Source of the DNA: JAGOCV01 sp049445855
GTDB lineage: Bacteria; Pseudomonadota; Gammaproteobacteria; Burkholderiales; Burkholderiaceae_C
Direction of reading: 5' to 3'
NCBI RefSeq assembly: GCF_049445855.1
Contig: NZ_JBMSDV010000003.1
Location: 496,001 to 560,000, forward strand
DNA length: 64,000 nt
Positions within the stretch are counted from its first letter, which is position 1, and every line of letters begins with the position of its first letter. The notes beneath the pieces were generated by a model. That model was given only the letters and a program-made list of their open reading frames with translations, was not told where the DNA came from and ran no database searches. Made by a program: the position numbers and the translations under genes. Of this stretch, positions 42,645-50,646 are shown piece by piece.

Positions 42645-43706
42645 ATGAGCCTGATTCCTGCCACCATCCTGACCGGTTTTCTCGGGTCCGGCAAAACCAC
42701 ATTGCTCAAGCGAATCCTGAGCGAATCGCACGGCCAGAAGATCGCGGTCATCGAGAACGAATTCGGCGAAGAGAACATCGACAACGACATCCTCGTGACC
42801 GAGTCGAAGGAGCAGATCGTGCAGATGAGCAACGGCTGCATCTGCTGCTCCATCCGCGAAGACCTGCGCTCCGCCCTGCAACTGCTGGCCGCCAAGAAGC
42901 GCCAGGGCCTGCTGGACTTCGACCGTGTGGTGATCGAGACCACCGGTCTGGCCGACCCCGGCCCGGTCGCCCAGACCTTCTTCATGGACGATGAGATCGC
43001 GGAGAGCTACCTTCTCGACTCGATCCTCACGCTGGTGGATGCCAAGCACGCCGCCAACCAGCTCAACGACCGCCAGGAGGCGCGCCGGCAGGTGGGCTTC
43101 GCCGACCAGATCTTCATCAGCAAGACGGACCTCGTGGCCAAGGACGAGGCCGACGCGCTGATGCACCGCATCAAGCACATGAACCCGCGCGCGCCGCAGC
43201 GCGCCGTGCATTTCGGTGATGTGGCGATCAGCGAGGTGTTCGACCTGCGCGGCTTCAACCTCAATGCCAAGCTGGACATCGACCCGGACTTCCTCAAGGA
43301 AGACGGCCATGACCACGATCACGACCACCACGACCACGAGCATGGCGAGCACTGCGACCACCCGTCGCACGCGCACGACCACGGTCATGGCCATCACCAT
43401 CATCACGACGACGATGTGAAGAGCTTCGTCTTCCGCTCCGACCGCGCGTTCGACGCGGCGCGGCTGGAGGACTTCCTGGGCGCCATCGTCAACATCTACG
43501 GCCCGCGCATGCTGCGCTACAAGGGCGTGCTCAACATGAAGGGCACGGACCGCAAGGTCATCTTCCAGGGCGTGCACCAGCTCATGGGCTCCGACCTGGG
43601 CCCGCTGTGGGCCGAGGGCGAAGCACGGACCAGCAAGATGGTGTTCATCGGCATCGACCTGCCCAAGGACATCCTGCTGCAGGGTCTGGAGCAATGCCTC
43701 GTCTGA
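42645..43706 (+). CDS. COG0523 (CobW/YjiA-type) GTPase with histidine-rich segment
   Basis: Metal-chaperone-type GTPase, 353 aa. Walker A is GFLGSGKTT (about 11-19), the metal site is GCICCSIRED near residue 64 (CxCC), then ETTGLADPGPV near 99 and the guanine motif SKTDLV near 165. Between residues 222 and 257 lies a histidine/aspartate-rich stretch (18 histidines in 38 residues) likely to bind zinc or nickel. The CobW C-terminal domain follows with RAFDAARLEDFL and RYKGVLNM. ATG 42645 is preferred to a TTG five codons upstream. It stands just upstream of a DksA-like gene. In other bacteria COG0523 and non-zinc DksA variants are linked to zinc shortage, but no Zur site was found here. Confidence 0.9.
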   Translation: MSLIPATILTGFLGSGKTTLLKRILSESHGQKIAVIENEFGEENIDNDILVTESKEQIVQMSNGCICCSIREDLRSALQLLAAKKRQGLLDFDRVVIETTGLADPGPVAQTFFMDDEIAESYLLDSILTLVDAKHAANQLNDRQEARRQVGFADQIFISKTDLVAKDEADALMHRIKHMNPRAPQRAVHFGDVAISEVFDLRGFNLNAKLDIDPDFLKEDGHDHDHDHHDHEHGEHCDHPSHAHDHGHGHHHHHDDDVKSFVFRSDRAFDAARLEDFLGAIVNIYGPRMLRYKGVLNMKGTDRKVIFQGVHQLMGSDLGPLWAEGEARTSKMVFIGIDLPKDILLQGLEQCLV

Positions 43707-43935
43707 GGCGTGGTATCGCTTCACGCGGTCTTGCGGACTGTCTCGCTTCTGCAACGCATCGGCGCTGCTGGTGCCAACCTATACAATCGCGCGCGCCCAG
43801 CAGGTCCAAACGGGCCTTGCTGTGAGGTATTAAGGGTATAACTCCCGTCTTGGTAGCAATTGGCTACCTATATCTAGTGGTTCGGGCCGGTTCGGGCGCT
43901 GCCTGAGACGAAAGGACCCTGCGAGGAGACAGGTA

Positions 43936-45015
43936 GTGAAAGCGCAATCCAGCAAGTCCAAGGAGCAGGCCAAAGTGAAAAAGCCGGCTGCAAAAGCCAA
44001 AACCGCTGCCAAGCCCATTGCCAAGACCGTCTCCAAGACCGTCCCCAAGACCAAGGTCGCCAAATCCGTTCCCGCGAAGGCCAAGCCGGCCGCGAAGCCT
44101 GTTCCCAAGAAAGCTGCTGCCAAGCCTGTCGTGAAAAAAACAGTACCCGCCAAGGCTGCCAGACCGGCAGCCAAGTCCGCCGCCAAGGCGCCTGTCAAAG
44201 CACCTGCGAAAGCGCCCGCGAAGAAAACCGTCGCGAAATCCGTGACCAAGGTGGCTGCCAAGACGCCTGTCAAGGCACCCACCAAGGCAGTCAAGCCTGC
44301 GGCCAAACCTGTCGCAGCGCCCAAGGCCGTTGCGAAGCCGGTGGTCAAACCCGCGCCGGCACCCGTGCCGCCGGTGGCGCCGAAACCCGTTGTCCCTGCT
44401 GCACAGCAGGCCGTTGCACCCAAGCCCGTTCGCTCCTCTAAACTTGCGGCATTGACCGTTCCTTCCCTGCCGCCGGCGGTGGCCTCCACTGCCGCCAAAG
44501 CCAGTTACCTGCAAACCATGCCCTCTCCTGTTCTTGCCCCGCCCCCACAAGTGACCATCAAGAAAGATCCCAAACTGGCCAACAACTGGAAGACCAAGTC
44601 TGTTGACCAGATGACCGACGCCGAAGTCCTGGCCATGCCGGACTCCGAATACATGAACGACAAGCAGATGGCGTTCTTCCGCTTCAAGCTGTCGCAACTC
44701 AAGCAGGACATCCTGAACAGCGCCGGTGAAACCACCGAACACCTGCGCGAGGAAACCGTCATCGTCCCCGATCCGGCCGACCGCGCCACCATCGAGGAAG
44801 AGCACGCGCTCGAGTTGCGCACGCGCGACCGCGAACGCAAGCTGCTCAAGAAGATCGAGCAGTCGATCGCGCGCATCGATGCAGGCGACTATGGCTACTG
44901 CGACGAAACGGGCGAGCCCATCGGCGTCGGCCGCCTTCTGGCGCGTCCCACCGCCACGCTGTCGCTCGAAGCGCAGCAGCGCCGCGAACTCAAGCAGAAG
45001 ATGTTCGGGGATTGA
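43936..45015 (+). CDS. DksA-like transcription factor with long lysine/alanine/proline-rich N-terminal tail
   Basis: A 359-aa protein against about 150 for standard DksA. The first 200 residues are made of lysine/alanine/proline repeats like histone H1-type and AlgP proteins and may bind DNA or be disordered. From about residue 205 it is DksA: helix TDAEVLAMPDSEYM, the coiled coil tip DPADRATIEEEH with both acidic residues that act in the RNA polymerase channel, DRERKLLKKIEQSI, then YGYCDETGEPIGVGRLLARP. Only one of the four zinc cysteines (C322) remains, so it is a zinc-independent type. The start is GTG 43936 with AGGAG upstream. In 43707-43935 a TATAAC at 43837 could be a promoter part, but it is not convincing. 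Confidence 0.85.
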   Translation: MKAQSSKSKEQAKVKKPAAKAKTAAKPIAKTVSKTVPKTKVAKSVPAKAKPAAKPVPKKAAAKPVVKKTVPAKAARPAAKSAAKAPVKAPAKAPAKKTVAKSVTKVAAKTPVKAPTKAVKPAAKPVAAPKAVAKPVVKPAPAPVPPVAPKPVVPAAQQAVAPKPVRSSKLAALTVPSLPPAVASTAAKASYLQTMPSPVLAPPPQVTIKKDPKLANNWKTKSVDQMTDAEVLAMPDSEYMNDKQMAFFRFKLSQLKQDILNSAGETTEHLREETVIVPDPADRATIEEEHALELRTRDRERKLLKKIEQSIARIDAGDYGYCDETGEPIGVGRLLARPTATLSLEAQQRRELKQKMFGD

Positions 45016-45048
45016 TGTCCCGTCCAGTGCGCGAAGGCTGACCCACTG

Positions 45049-46854
45049 ATGTCCAAGGAAGAACCCAGCAACGGCAACGGCGGACTGCTGTCCAAGGTCG
45101 TCAGGTTCGTCCGCAACCCGACGACCAACTGGAGCGATCTCGATCAGGACGACTCGGGCCGGGACAGCGGCTACAGCAAGGCCGCGCTGAAGGAAATGAT
45201 CGAGCGCAAGCGGCGCAACGACTTCGTGCGCAAGCGCGAGTTCGACATGCTGCGCAAGCTGCGCCGCCGCGAGGCGCTGGGCGTGCAGAACCCGACCGCG
45301 CGTCCGTCGTTCTTCCAGATCAGCACTTCGTCGTCCAAGCCGGACGACCGCGCGATGACGCTCAAGAAGATCGACGAGATCGAAGAGCAGATGTCCATGC
45401 AATGGTGGAAGACCAAGCATGGTGAGATCGCCGAGCGCACCAGCAACTTCCCGCAGTCCGAGCCGTCCAGCACGGGCGATGCGGCCGCTGCCACGTCGCC
45501 CACGCCCCTGGGCGAAGACATTGGCGAGCCGCTGACGCGCGCCCAGGCGCCCGAGACGCGTCCGCCGATGCGCGGCGACATGGACATGCGTACCAGCTTC
45601 CCGCAGACCGAACCGGCCCCGATGGCCTTGTTGCAGCAGGGCATGAAGGGCGCCCAGGCGCCCACGCCGGCACCGGCCAATCTGGATCTGATGGCCAGCG
45701 GCTTCTTCGGCTCCGAGATGTTCAACGTCGAGGTGGACGACGGGGCCCACGATCCCGAGCTCGAGGAGGCTGCCATCCGGTTCGCCAACGGCGACGATGC
45801 AGGTGCCGAGGCCGGGTTGCTGGATGCCATCGTCGTCGGTGGTCCGCGTGCGTTGCACCAGGAAACCTGGCTCGCGCTGTTCGACCTGTACCGCGCCACC
45901 GGCCAACGCGAACCTTTCGAGGCGCAGGCCGAGCGTTTCACCGAGAACTTCGGCCGTTCCGCGCCGTCGTGGTTTTCCATTCCCGACATGGTCAACCGTG
46001 CCGCGCCCAAGGCAGCAGCGCCGAAGCCGGTCATCACGAACGAAAACATCCACTGGACCTGCCCGCCTGCCTTGACGCTGGAAGGCTTGTCCGCGTTGGT
46101 GGGCGTGCTCAGGCAGACCGCGCCACCCTGGAATGTCGACTGGCGTGCGCTGTCGTCCATCCATGACGATGCGGTGGAGCCGTTGTACCGGCAACTTTCG
46201 ATCCTGGCCGACCAGCCGATGCAGCTGGGCTTCCTGGGTGCGAGTCATCTGGACAGCGTGCTTGGCGATGCGACGCCTTCCGGCGACCGCAGCGTGGCGC
46301 AGGCCTGGTGGCTGCTGCGCATGGCCGTGCTGCGCATCCTGCGCAAGGCCGACGATTTCGAGCTGGTTGCGCTCAACTACTGCGTCACGTATGAAGTGTC
46401 GCCGCCTGCCTGGGAGCCGCCGAAGTGCGGGTTCGTGGCGCTGGGTGGCGAAGGGGGGCCGGATGCCGGTGGCGCCATCATCGGCGAGGCGCACGAATCG
46501 CAATATTCCACCGTGTCGCAAAGCCTCATGGGCAGCGAATTCCCGAGCACATCGGCCGACGAGTCCACTTTCTCTGCGCTGACTGTCGACCTGTCGGGCC
46601 AGATCCTCGGTGACGCAACGGCCGCCATCGAACTGCTCAACAACAAGTTCGGCGAGGCCGAGGAGATGGTGATTTCCTGCGCAGGCCTCATCCGCGTGGA
46701 CTTTTCCGCGGCCGGCACGCTGCTCAACTGGGTGTCGACCCGCCATGCGCACGGCAAGCGTGTGCATTTCACCGAGGCGCACCGCCTCGTCGCCTCGTTC
46801 CTGGGTGTCATCGGCATCAGTGAACTGGCGCAGGTGACTTCGCGCCGCGACTGA
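45049..46854 (+). CDS. STAS-domain protein with FimV-like segment
   Basis: Burkholderiales-type protein of 601 aa with no assigned function. The N-terminal 90 residues are highly charged (EMIERKRRNDFVRKREFDML). A low-complexity proline/alanine region runs to about 225. A helical stretch then resembles FimV/TPR sequences (ALHQETWLALFDLYRATGQR near 266, FTENFGRSAPSW near 297). The last 120 residues form a STAS/MlaB-like domain (LTVDLSGQILGDATAAIELL near 507, ISCAGLIRVDFSAAGTLLNW near 543). No membrane helix. It starts 33 bp after the DksA-like gene, probably in the same unit. The STAS fold suggests partner binding or nucleotide sensing. Confidence 0.78.
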   Translation: MSKEEPSNGNGGLLSKVVRFVRNPTTNWSDLDQDDSGRDSGYSKAALKEMIERKRRNDFVRKREFDMLRKLRRREALGVQNPTARPSFFQISTSSSKPDDRAMTLKKIDEIEEQMSMQWWKTKHGEIAERTSNFPQSEPSSTGDAAAATSPTPLGEDIGEPLTRAQAPETRPPMRGDMDMRTSFPQTEPAPMALLQQGMKGAQAPTPAPANLDLMASGFFGSEMFNVEVDDGAHDPELEEAAIRFANGDDAGAEAGLLDAIVVGGPRALHQETWLALFDLYRATGQREPFEAQAERFTENFGRSAPSWFSIPDMVNRAAPKAAAPKPVITNENIHWTCPPALTLEGLSALVGVLRQTAPPWNVDWRALSSIHDDAVEPLYRQLSILADQPMQLGFLGASHLDSVLGDATPSGDRSVAQAWWLLRMAVLRILRKADDFELVALNYCVTYEVSPPAWEPPKCGFVALGGEGGPDAGGAIIGEAHESQYSTVSQSLMGSEFPSTSADESTFSALTVDLSGQILGDATAAIELLNNKFGEAEEMVISCAGLIRVDFSAAGTLLNWVSTRHAHGKRVHFTEAHRLVASFLGVIGISELAQVTSRRD

Positions 46855-46888
46855 GACCGGCGCATCGGTGAGCTGTGGCTGCACACGC

Positions 46889-46909
46889 ATGCATGCGACG
46901 TGCATGCAT
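46889..46909. other. Short palindromic stem-loop after the STAS gene
   Basis: ATGCATGC pairs perfectly with GCATGCAT around a 5-nt loop, 34 bp after the stop codon at 46854. No T-run follows closely, so terminator function is doubtful. A regulatory or structural role is possible. Confidence 0.3.
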
Positions 46910-46941
46910 CCACATTTGTTCACACTGCCGAAATCCTTCAG

Positions 46942-46973
46942 GAAGCACTTTCACAGCGTTCGCTAAGTGCTTC
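46942..46973. terminator. Inverted repeat GAAGCACTT-N14-AAGTGCTTC
   Basis: A perfect 9-bp stem with a 14-nt loop, followed within 11 bp by a T-rich stretch (ATTTTT near 46983-46988). It is about 90 bp after the STAS gene stop and 195 bp before mraZ. It may be a weak terminator or a protein site. Part of its right arm recurs imperfectly at 47015-47031 (14 of 17 bases). Confidence 0.35.
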
Positions 46974-47058
46974 ATTTAGAACGATTTTTAAAACAATTTA
47001 CCTCTTGAAATCTACGCTAAGTCGTTGATTTCATTACAAAAAACTCAGTTCCTCCTAT

Positions 47059-47120
47059 TGCGCGCTCTGCTTTTCCTGCTACAGTGCAAAAAAGTGCAAT
47101 TAAGTGGTGAAAAGTGCCTT
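47059..47120 (+). promoter_or_regulatory. mraZ promoter region with four-fold MraZ box
   Basis: AGTG occurs at 47083, 47093, 47103 and 47113, exactly every 10 bp: AGTGCAAAAA, AGTGCAATTA, AGTGGTGAAA, AGTGCCTTCA. MraZ is known to bind three or four direct repeats with this spacing (GTGGG- or AAAGTG-type) in front of its own operon. TTGCGC at 47059 and TACAGT at 47080 are possible -35 and -10 boxes with a short spacer. The repeats would then lie over and after the -10 box, which fits repression. The 313-bp gap 46855-47167 is clearly AT-richer than the genes. Confidence 0.7.
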
Positions 47121-47167
47121 CAACGAAGGCCGTTCGCAAATCTGCCAAGCAGAGAGGATTTCTGGCC

Positions 47168-47596
47168 GTGTTTCAAGGGGCTTCGTCGCTGAGTCTGGAT
47201 GCCAAGGGGCGGCTGTCTGTCCCGACGCGCCATCGCGACGTGCTTTCCGCAACGGCATCCGGCCAGCTCACCATCACCAAGCACCCGCACGGCTGCCTGA
47301 TGGTGTTTCCCCGTCCCGAATGGGAGAAATTCCGCGAGCGCATCGCCGCGCTGCCGATGTCGGCCCAGTGGTGGAAGCGCATCTTCCTTGGCAACGCGAT
47401 GGACGTGGAGGTGGATGCGACCGGCCGCGTATTGATCTCGCCCGAATTGCGCAGCGCCGCCGGCATCACGCGCGACACCATGCTGCTGGGCATGGGCAAC
47501 CACTTCGAACTGTGGGACAAGGCGACGTACGACGCGCAGGAAGCGCAAGCGATGCAGGGCGACATGCCCGATGTCTTCAAGGACTTCTCTTTCTGA
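47168..47596 (+). CDS. mraZ: Transcriptional regulator MraZ
   Basis: First dcw gene. A ring-shaped DNA-binding protein with two SpoVT/AbrB-like halves that represses its own operon. From GTG 47168 it has 142 aa and starts with FQGASSLSLDAKGRLSVPTR, the typical MraZ opening. The second half has AMDVEVDATGRVLISPELR near residue 78. GAGAGG precedes the GTG. The frame is open 18 codons further upstream to a GTG at 47114, but that part overlaps the 10-bp repeats and lacks family similarity. rsmH starts 9 bp after the stop. Confidence 0.95.
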   Translation: MFQGASSLSLDAKGRLSVPTRHRDVLSATASGQLTITKHPHGCLMVFPRPEWEKFRERIAALPMSAQWWKRIFLGNAMDVEVDATGRVLISPELRSAAGITRDTMLLGMGNHFELWDKATYDAQEAQAMQGDMPDVFKDFSF

Positions 47597-47605
47597 AGGC
47601 AGGCG

Positions 47606-48562
47606 GTGGACACCACATGGCAACACACCACCGTCTTGTTGAACGAAGCAGTCGACTCTCTTCTGGCAACAACCGGCGAACTGGCAGCAACCGATCCTGC
47701 AGCAACCGCGGATCGTGCAGCGGGCACGTACGTCGATGCGACGTTCGGCCGCGGCGGCCATTCGCGCCTCATCCTCTCGCGCCTGTCGCCGCAGGGGCGC
47801 TTGATTGCCTTCGACAAGGACACCGAAGCCGTTGCCGAGGCGCGCCGCATCCCGGACCCTCGCTTCGTGATCCGTCACGAGGGCTTTTCTCACCTGACCG
47901 ACATGCCGGCCGCCAGTGCGGCGGGCATCCTGATGGATCTGGGCGTCAGCTCGCCCCAGATCGACAACCCCGCACGGGGTTTTTCTTTTCGTTTCGACGG
48001 CCCGCTGGACATGCGCATGGACACCACGCGCGGACAGAGCGTGGCCGATTGGCTGGCCGAGGCAGAAGTACAACAGATCGCGGAGGTGATTCGTGACTAT
48101 GGGGAAGAACGGTTTGCTCTTCAGATTGCAAAGGCGCTTGTTGCTCGCCGACAGGAACGGGGCCCAGTTTCAACCACCGCTGAACTGGCCCAGCTCGTGG
48201 CTGGTGCGGTCAAAACCCGCGAGCCGGGCCAGGACCCTGCAACGCGCACATTTCAGGCTCTTCGGATTTTCATCAACGCCGAGCTTGAAGAGCTGCAACA
48301 AGCGCTAGAGGCCAGCCTCGATGTTCTCCAACCCCAGGGCCGGCTCGTGGTGATCAGCTTCCATTCGCTGGAAGACCGCATCGTCAAGCAGTTCATGACG
48401 AAGCATTCGCGCGAGGTGTACGACCGCCGCGCGCCGTTTGCCGAGCCCAAGCCGATGAAGCTGCGCACGATCGACCGCATCAAGCCGTCGGCCGGGGAGG
48501 TGGCGCGCAACCCGCGTTCGCGCAGCGCCATTATGCGCGTGGCTGAAAGGACTGCGGCGTGA
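47606..48562 (+). CDS. rsmH: 16S rRNA (cytosine-N4)-methyltransferase RsmH
   Basis: Methylates N4 of C1402 in 16S rRNA using SAM; also called MraW. 318 aa. Motifs: HTTVLLNEAVDSL near residue 7, SAM site YVDATFGRGGHS near 42, MDLGVSSPQIDNPARGFSF near 110, GEERFALQIAKALV near 166 and VVISFHSLEDRIVKQF near 249. The 60-residue N-terminal half has a slightly long alanine/threonine insert (TGELAATDPAATADRA). The start is GTG 47606. The stop overlaps ftsL as GTGA. Confidence 0.96.
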   Translation: MDTTWQHTTVLLNEAVDSLLATTGELAATDPAATADRAAGTYVDATFGRGGHSRLILSRLSPQGRLIAFDKDTEAVAEARRIPDPRFVIRHEGFSHLTDMPAASAAGILMDLGVSSPQIDNPARGFSFRFDGPLDMRMDTTRGQSVADWLAEAEVQQIAEVIRDYGEERFALQIAKALVARRQERGPVSTTAELAQLVAGAVKTREPGQDPATRTFQALRIFINAELEELQQALEASLDVLQPQGRLVVISFHSLEDRIVKQFMTKHSREVYDRRAPFAEPKPMKLRTIDRIKPSAGEVARNPRSRSAIMRVAERTAA

Positions 48563-48903
48563 CGCGGCTCAACCTCGTGCTGCTGCTGGCCGTGATGGCG
48601 AGCGCGCTGTACCTCGTGCGCACGCAGTACGAGTCGCGCCGCCTGTTCGTGGAGATCGACAAGGCGCACGCCGAAGCGCGCCGCCTCGAACTCGAGAACG
48701 AGCGCCTGCAGGTCGAGAAACGCGCGCAGGCCACGCCGCTGCGCGTGGAACGGCTTGCCAAGGAGCAGCTCAAGATGCGCTCGGCCACGCCGGCCATCAC
48801 GCAGTACGTGACGTACAAGGGTACCTCCGCCACTGCCGGCGCGGTGACGCCTGCGCCTTCGCAAACATCCGTGCAGGCGCCTGCCAGGGGTGAAGCGCCA
48901 TGA
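48559..48903 (+). CDS. ftsL: Cell division protein FtsL
   Basis: Small bitopic division protein, 114 aa, acting with FtsB and FtsQ at the septum. One membrane helix at about 3-20 (LNLVLLLAVMASALYLV) is followed by a periplasmic coiled coil (KAHAEARRLELENERLQVEK, about 32-51). The C-terminal 30 residues are alanine/threonine-rich. GTG 48559 overlaps the rsmH stop and its own stop overlaps ftsI as ATGA. FtsL diverges quickly in sequence; the call rests on topology and on its position before ftsI. Confidence 0.92.
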   Translation: MTRLNLVLLLAVMASALYLVRTQYESRRLFVEIDKAHAEARRLELENERLQVEKRAQATPLRVERLAKEQLKMRSATPAITQYVTYKGTSATAGAVTPAPSQTSVQAPARGEAP

Positions 48904-50645
48904 GCCGCCGCATGAGCCGCAGTGTGGCCTACACCTCCAGCCCGCTGCTGGCCAGCAAGACGCCGGTCTGGCGCAGCAAGCTGGTGGTCGGGGCGATCGC
49001 GCTGGGCTTCGTGGGGCTGGCGGGCCGTGCCGCGTACATCCAGGTGCTGGGCAACGACTTCTTCCAGCGCCAGGGCGAAGTGCGGTTCGCCCGCACGCTG
49101 GAGCTGCCGGCCAACCGTGGCCGCATCCTCGACCGCAACGGTCTCATCCTCGCGTCCAGCGTGCCGGCACCGAGCATCTGGGCAATCCCGGAGGACGTGG
49201 ACCGTGATCGTGCCAAGCTGCAGCAACTCGCGAAGCTGCTCGAAATGCCGCTGGCAGACCTGAACAGGAAGCTCGAGAACGAAGACAAGACCTTCGTGTG
49301 GATCAAGCGCCAGGTGGACGAGCCTGTGGCGCAGCAGATCGCCGCGCTCAACATCAAGGGCATCTACCAGCGCAAGGAATACAAGCGCAAGTACCCCGAA
49401 GGCGAAGCGGCTGCGCACGTGGTCGGTTTCACCAACATCGAGGACAACGGGCAGGAAGGCATCGAGCTCGCCTTCAACAAGGACCTGGCGGGACGCGCCG
49501 GTTCGCGTCGTGTCATCAAGGACCGCCTCGGCCGCGTGGTGGAAGACGTGGGCGAGCAGGTGCCGCCGGTGGACGGCCGCGACATGCAGCTGTCCATCGA
49601 CAGCAAGGTGCAGTTCTTCGCGTGGCAGAAACTGCGCGATGCAGTCATCGCGAACAAGGCGCGCGCGGGCAGCGTGGTGGTACTGGACACCCAGAGCGGC
49701 GAAGTGCTGGCGATGGCCAACTACCCGAGCTACGACCCCAACCGCCGCCAGAACCTCAGCAGCGGCCAGTTGCGCAACATCGCGCTGACCGATGTGTTCG
49801 AGCCGGGCTCGACGATGAAGCCGTTCACCATCGGTCTCGCGCTCGAAACGAACCGCGTGACGCCCCTCACACCGATCCAGACCGCGCCGGGCTATGTGGT
49901 CATCGGTGGCTCGCGCATTTCCGACTCGCATCCGCACGGCGTGCTGACGGTGCAGGAAGTGCTGCAGAAGTCGAGCAACGTCGGCACGCTCAAGCTCGCG
50001 CTGCAGATGCAGCCGCGCGAGATGTGGGACCTTTTCTCGCAATCGGGCTTCGGCCAGCGCCCGCAGATCACCTTCCCCGGCGCGGTATCGGGTCGGCTTC
50101 GGCCCTACAAGACGTGGAAGCCGGTGGAGCAGGCGACCATGTCGTATGGCTACGGCCTGTCGGCCAGCCTGTTCCAGATCGCGCGGTCGTACACCGTGTT
50201 CGCGCACGACGGGCAGATCATTCCCGCCACGCTGATGAAGATCGACGAGCCCGTGACGGGTGTGCAGGTGCTGTCGCCGAAGACGGTAGCCGAAGTGCGC
50301 AAGATGCTGCAGATGGCCGCCGGCCCCGGCGGGACCGGCCCCAAGGCGCAGACGCTGGGCTACTCGGTGGGTGGCAAGTCCGGCACCGCGCACAAGCAGG
50401 TGGGCAAGGCCTATGCGGCCGACAAGTACCGCTCGTGGTTCGTGGGCATGGCGCCCATCGACAAGCCGCGCATCATTGTCGCGGTGATGGTGGACGAGCC
50501 GAGCGCCGGCAAGTATTTCGGTGGCGATGTGGCCGCACCGGTGTTCAGCGAAGTGGTGCAGCAGTCGCTGCGCATGATGGGCGTGCAGCCCGACATGGCG
50601 GTGAAGCCGCAGGTCGTGGCCAACGCGGTGCAGGAGAGCTTCTGA
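48900..50645 (+). CDS. ftsI: Peptidoglycan transpeptidase FtsI (PBP3)
   Basis: Septal class B penicillin-binding protein, 581 aa, working with FtsW. Short cytoplasmic tail, one membrane helix (about 29-47), pedestal domain from LPANRGRILDRNG near residue 62, then the transpeptidase domain. Active-site motifs: STMK in FEPGSTMKPF near 303, SSN in KSSNVGTLK near 360 and KSGT in GGKSGTAHKQ near 495. ATG 48900 overlaps the ftsL stop. murE follows 1 bp after its stop. Confidence 0.97.
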   Translation: MSRRMSRSVAYTSSPLLASKTPVWRSKLVVGAIALGFVGLAGRAAYIQVLGNDFFQRQGEVRFARTLELPANRGRILDRNGLILASSVPAPSIWAIPEDVDRDRAKLQQLAKLLEMPLADLNRKLENEDKTFVWIKRQVDEPVAQQIAALNIKGIYQRKEYKRKYPEGEAAAHVVGFTNIEDNGQEGIELAFNKDLAGRAGSRRVIKDRLGRVVEDVGEQVPPVDGRDMQLSIDSKVQFFAWQKLRDAVIANKARAGSVVVLDTQSGEVLAMANYPSYDPNRRQNLSSGQLRNIALTDVFEPGSTMKPFTIGLALETNRVTPLTPIQTAPGYVVIGGSRISDSHPHGVLTVQEVLQKSSNVGTLKLALQMQPREMWDLFSQSGFGQRPQITFPGAVSGRLRPYKTWKPVEQATMSYGYGLSASLFQIARSYTVFAHDGQIIPATLMKIDEPVTGVQVLSPKTVAEVRKMLQMAAGPGGTGPKAQTLGYSVGGKSGTAHKQVGKAYAADKYRSWFVGMAPIDKPRIIVAVMVDEPSAGKYFGGDVAAPVFSEVVQQSLRMMGVQPDMAVKPQVVANAVQESF

Positions 50646-50646
50646 C

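Noticed and set aside
43864..46923. A 1019-codon open frame on the minus strand
   Set aside because: It runs across the DksA-like and STAS genes and contains leucine/glycine/arginine-rich low-complexity sequence with no family match. It is explained by the antisense of lysine/alanine repeats and GC bias.
47114..47167. An upstream GTG start for mraZ
   Set aside because: It would overlap the 10-bp repeats and adds residues not found in MraZ. GTG 47168 gives the standard N terminus.
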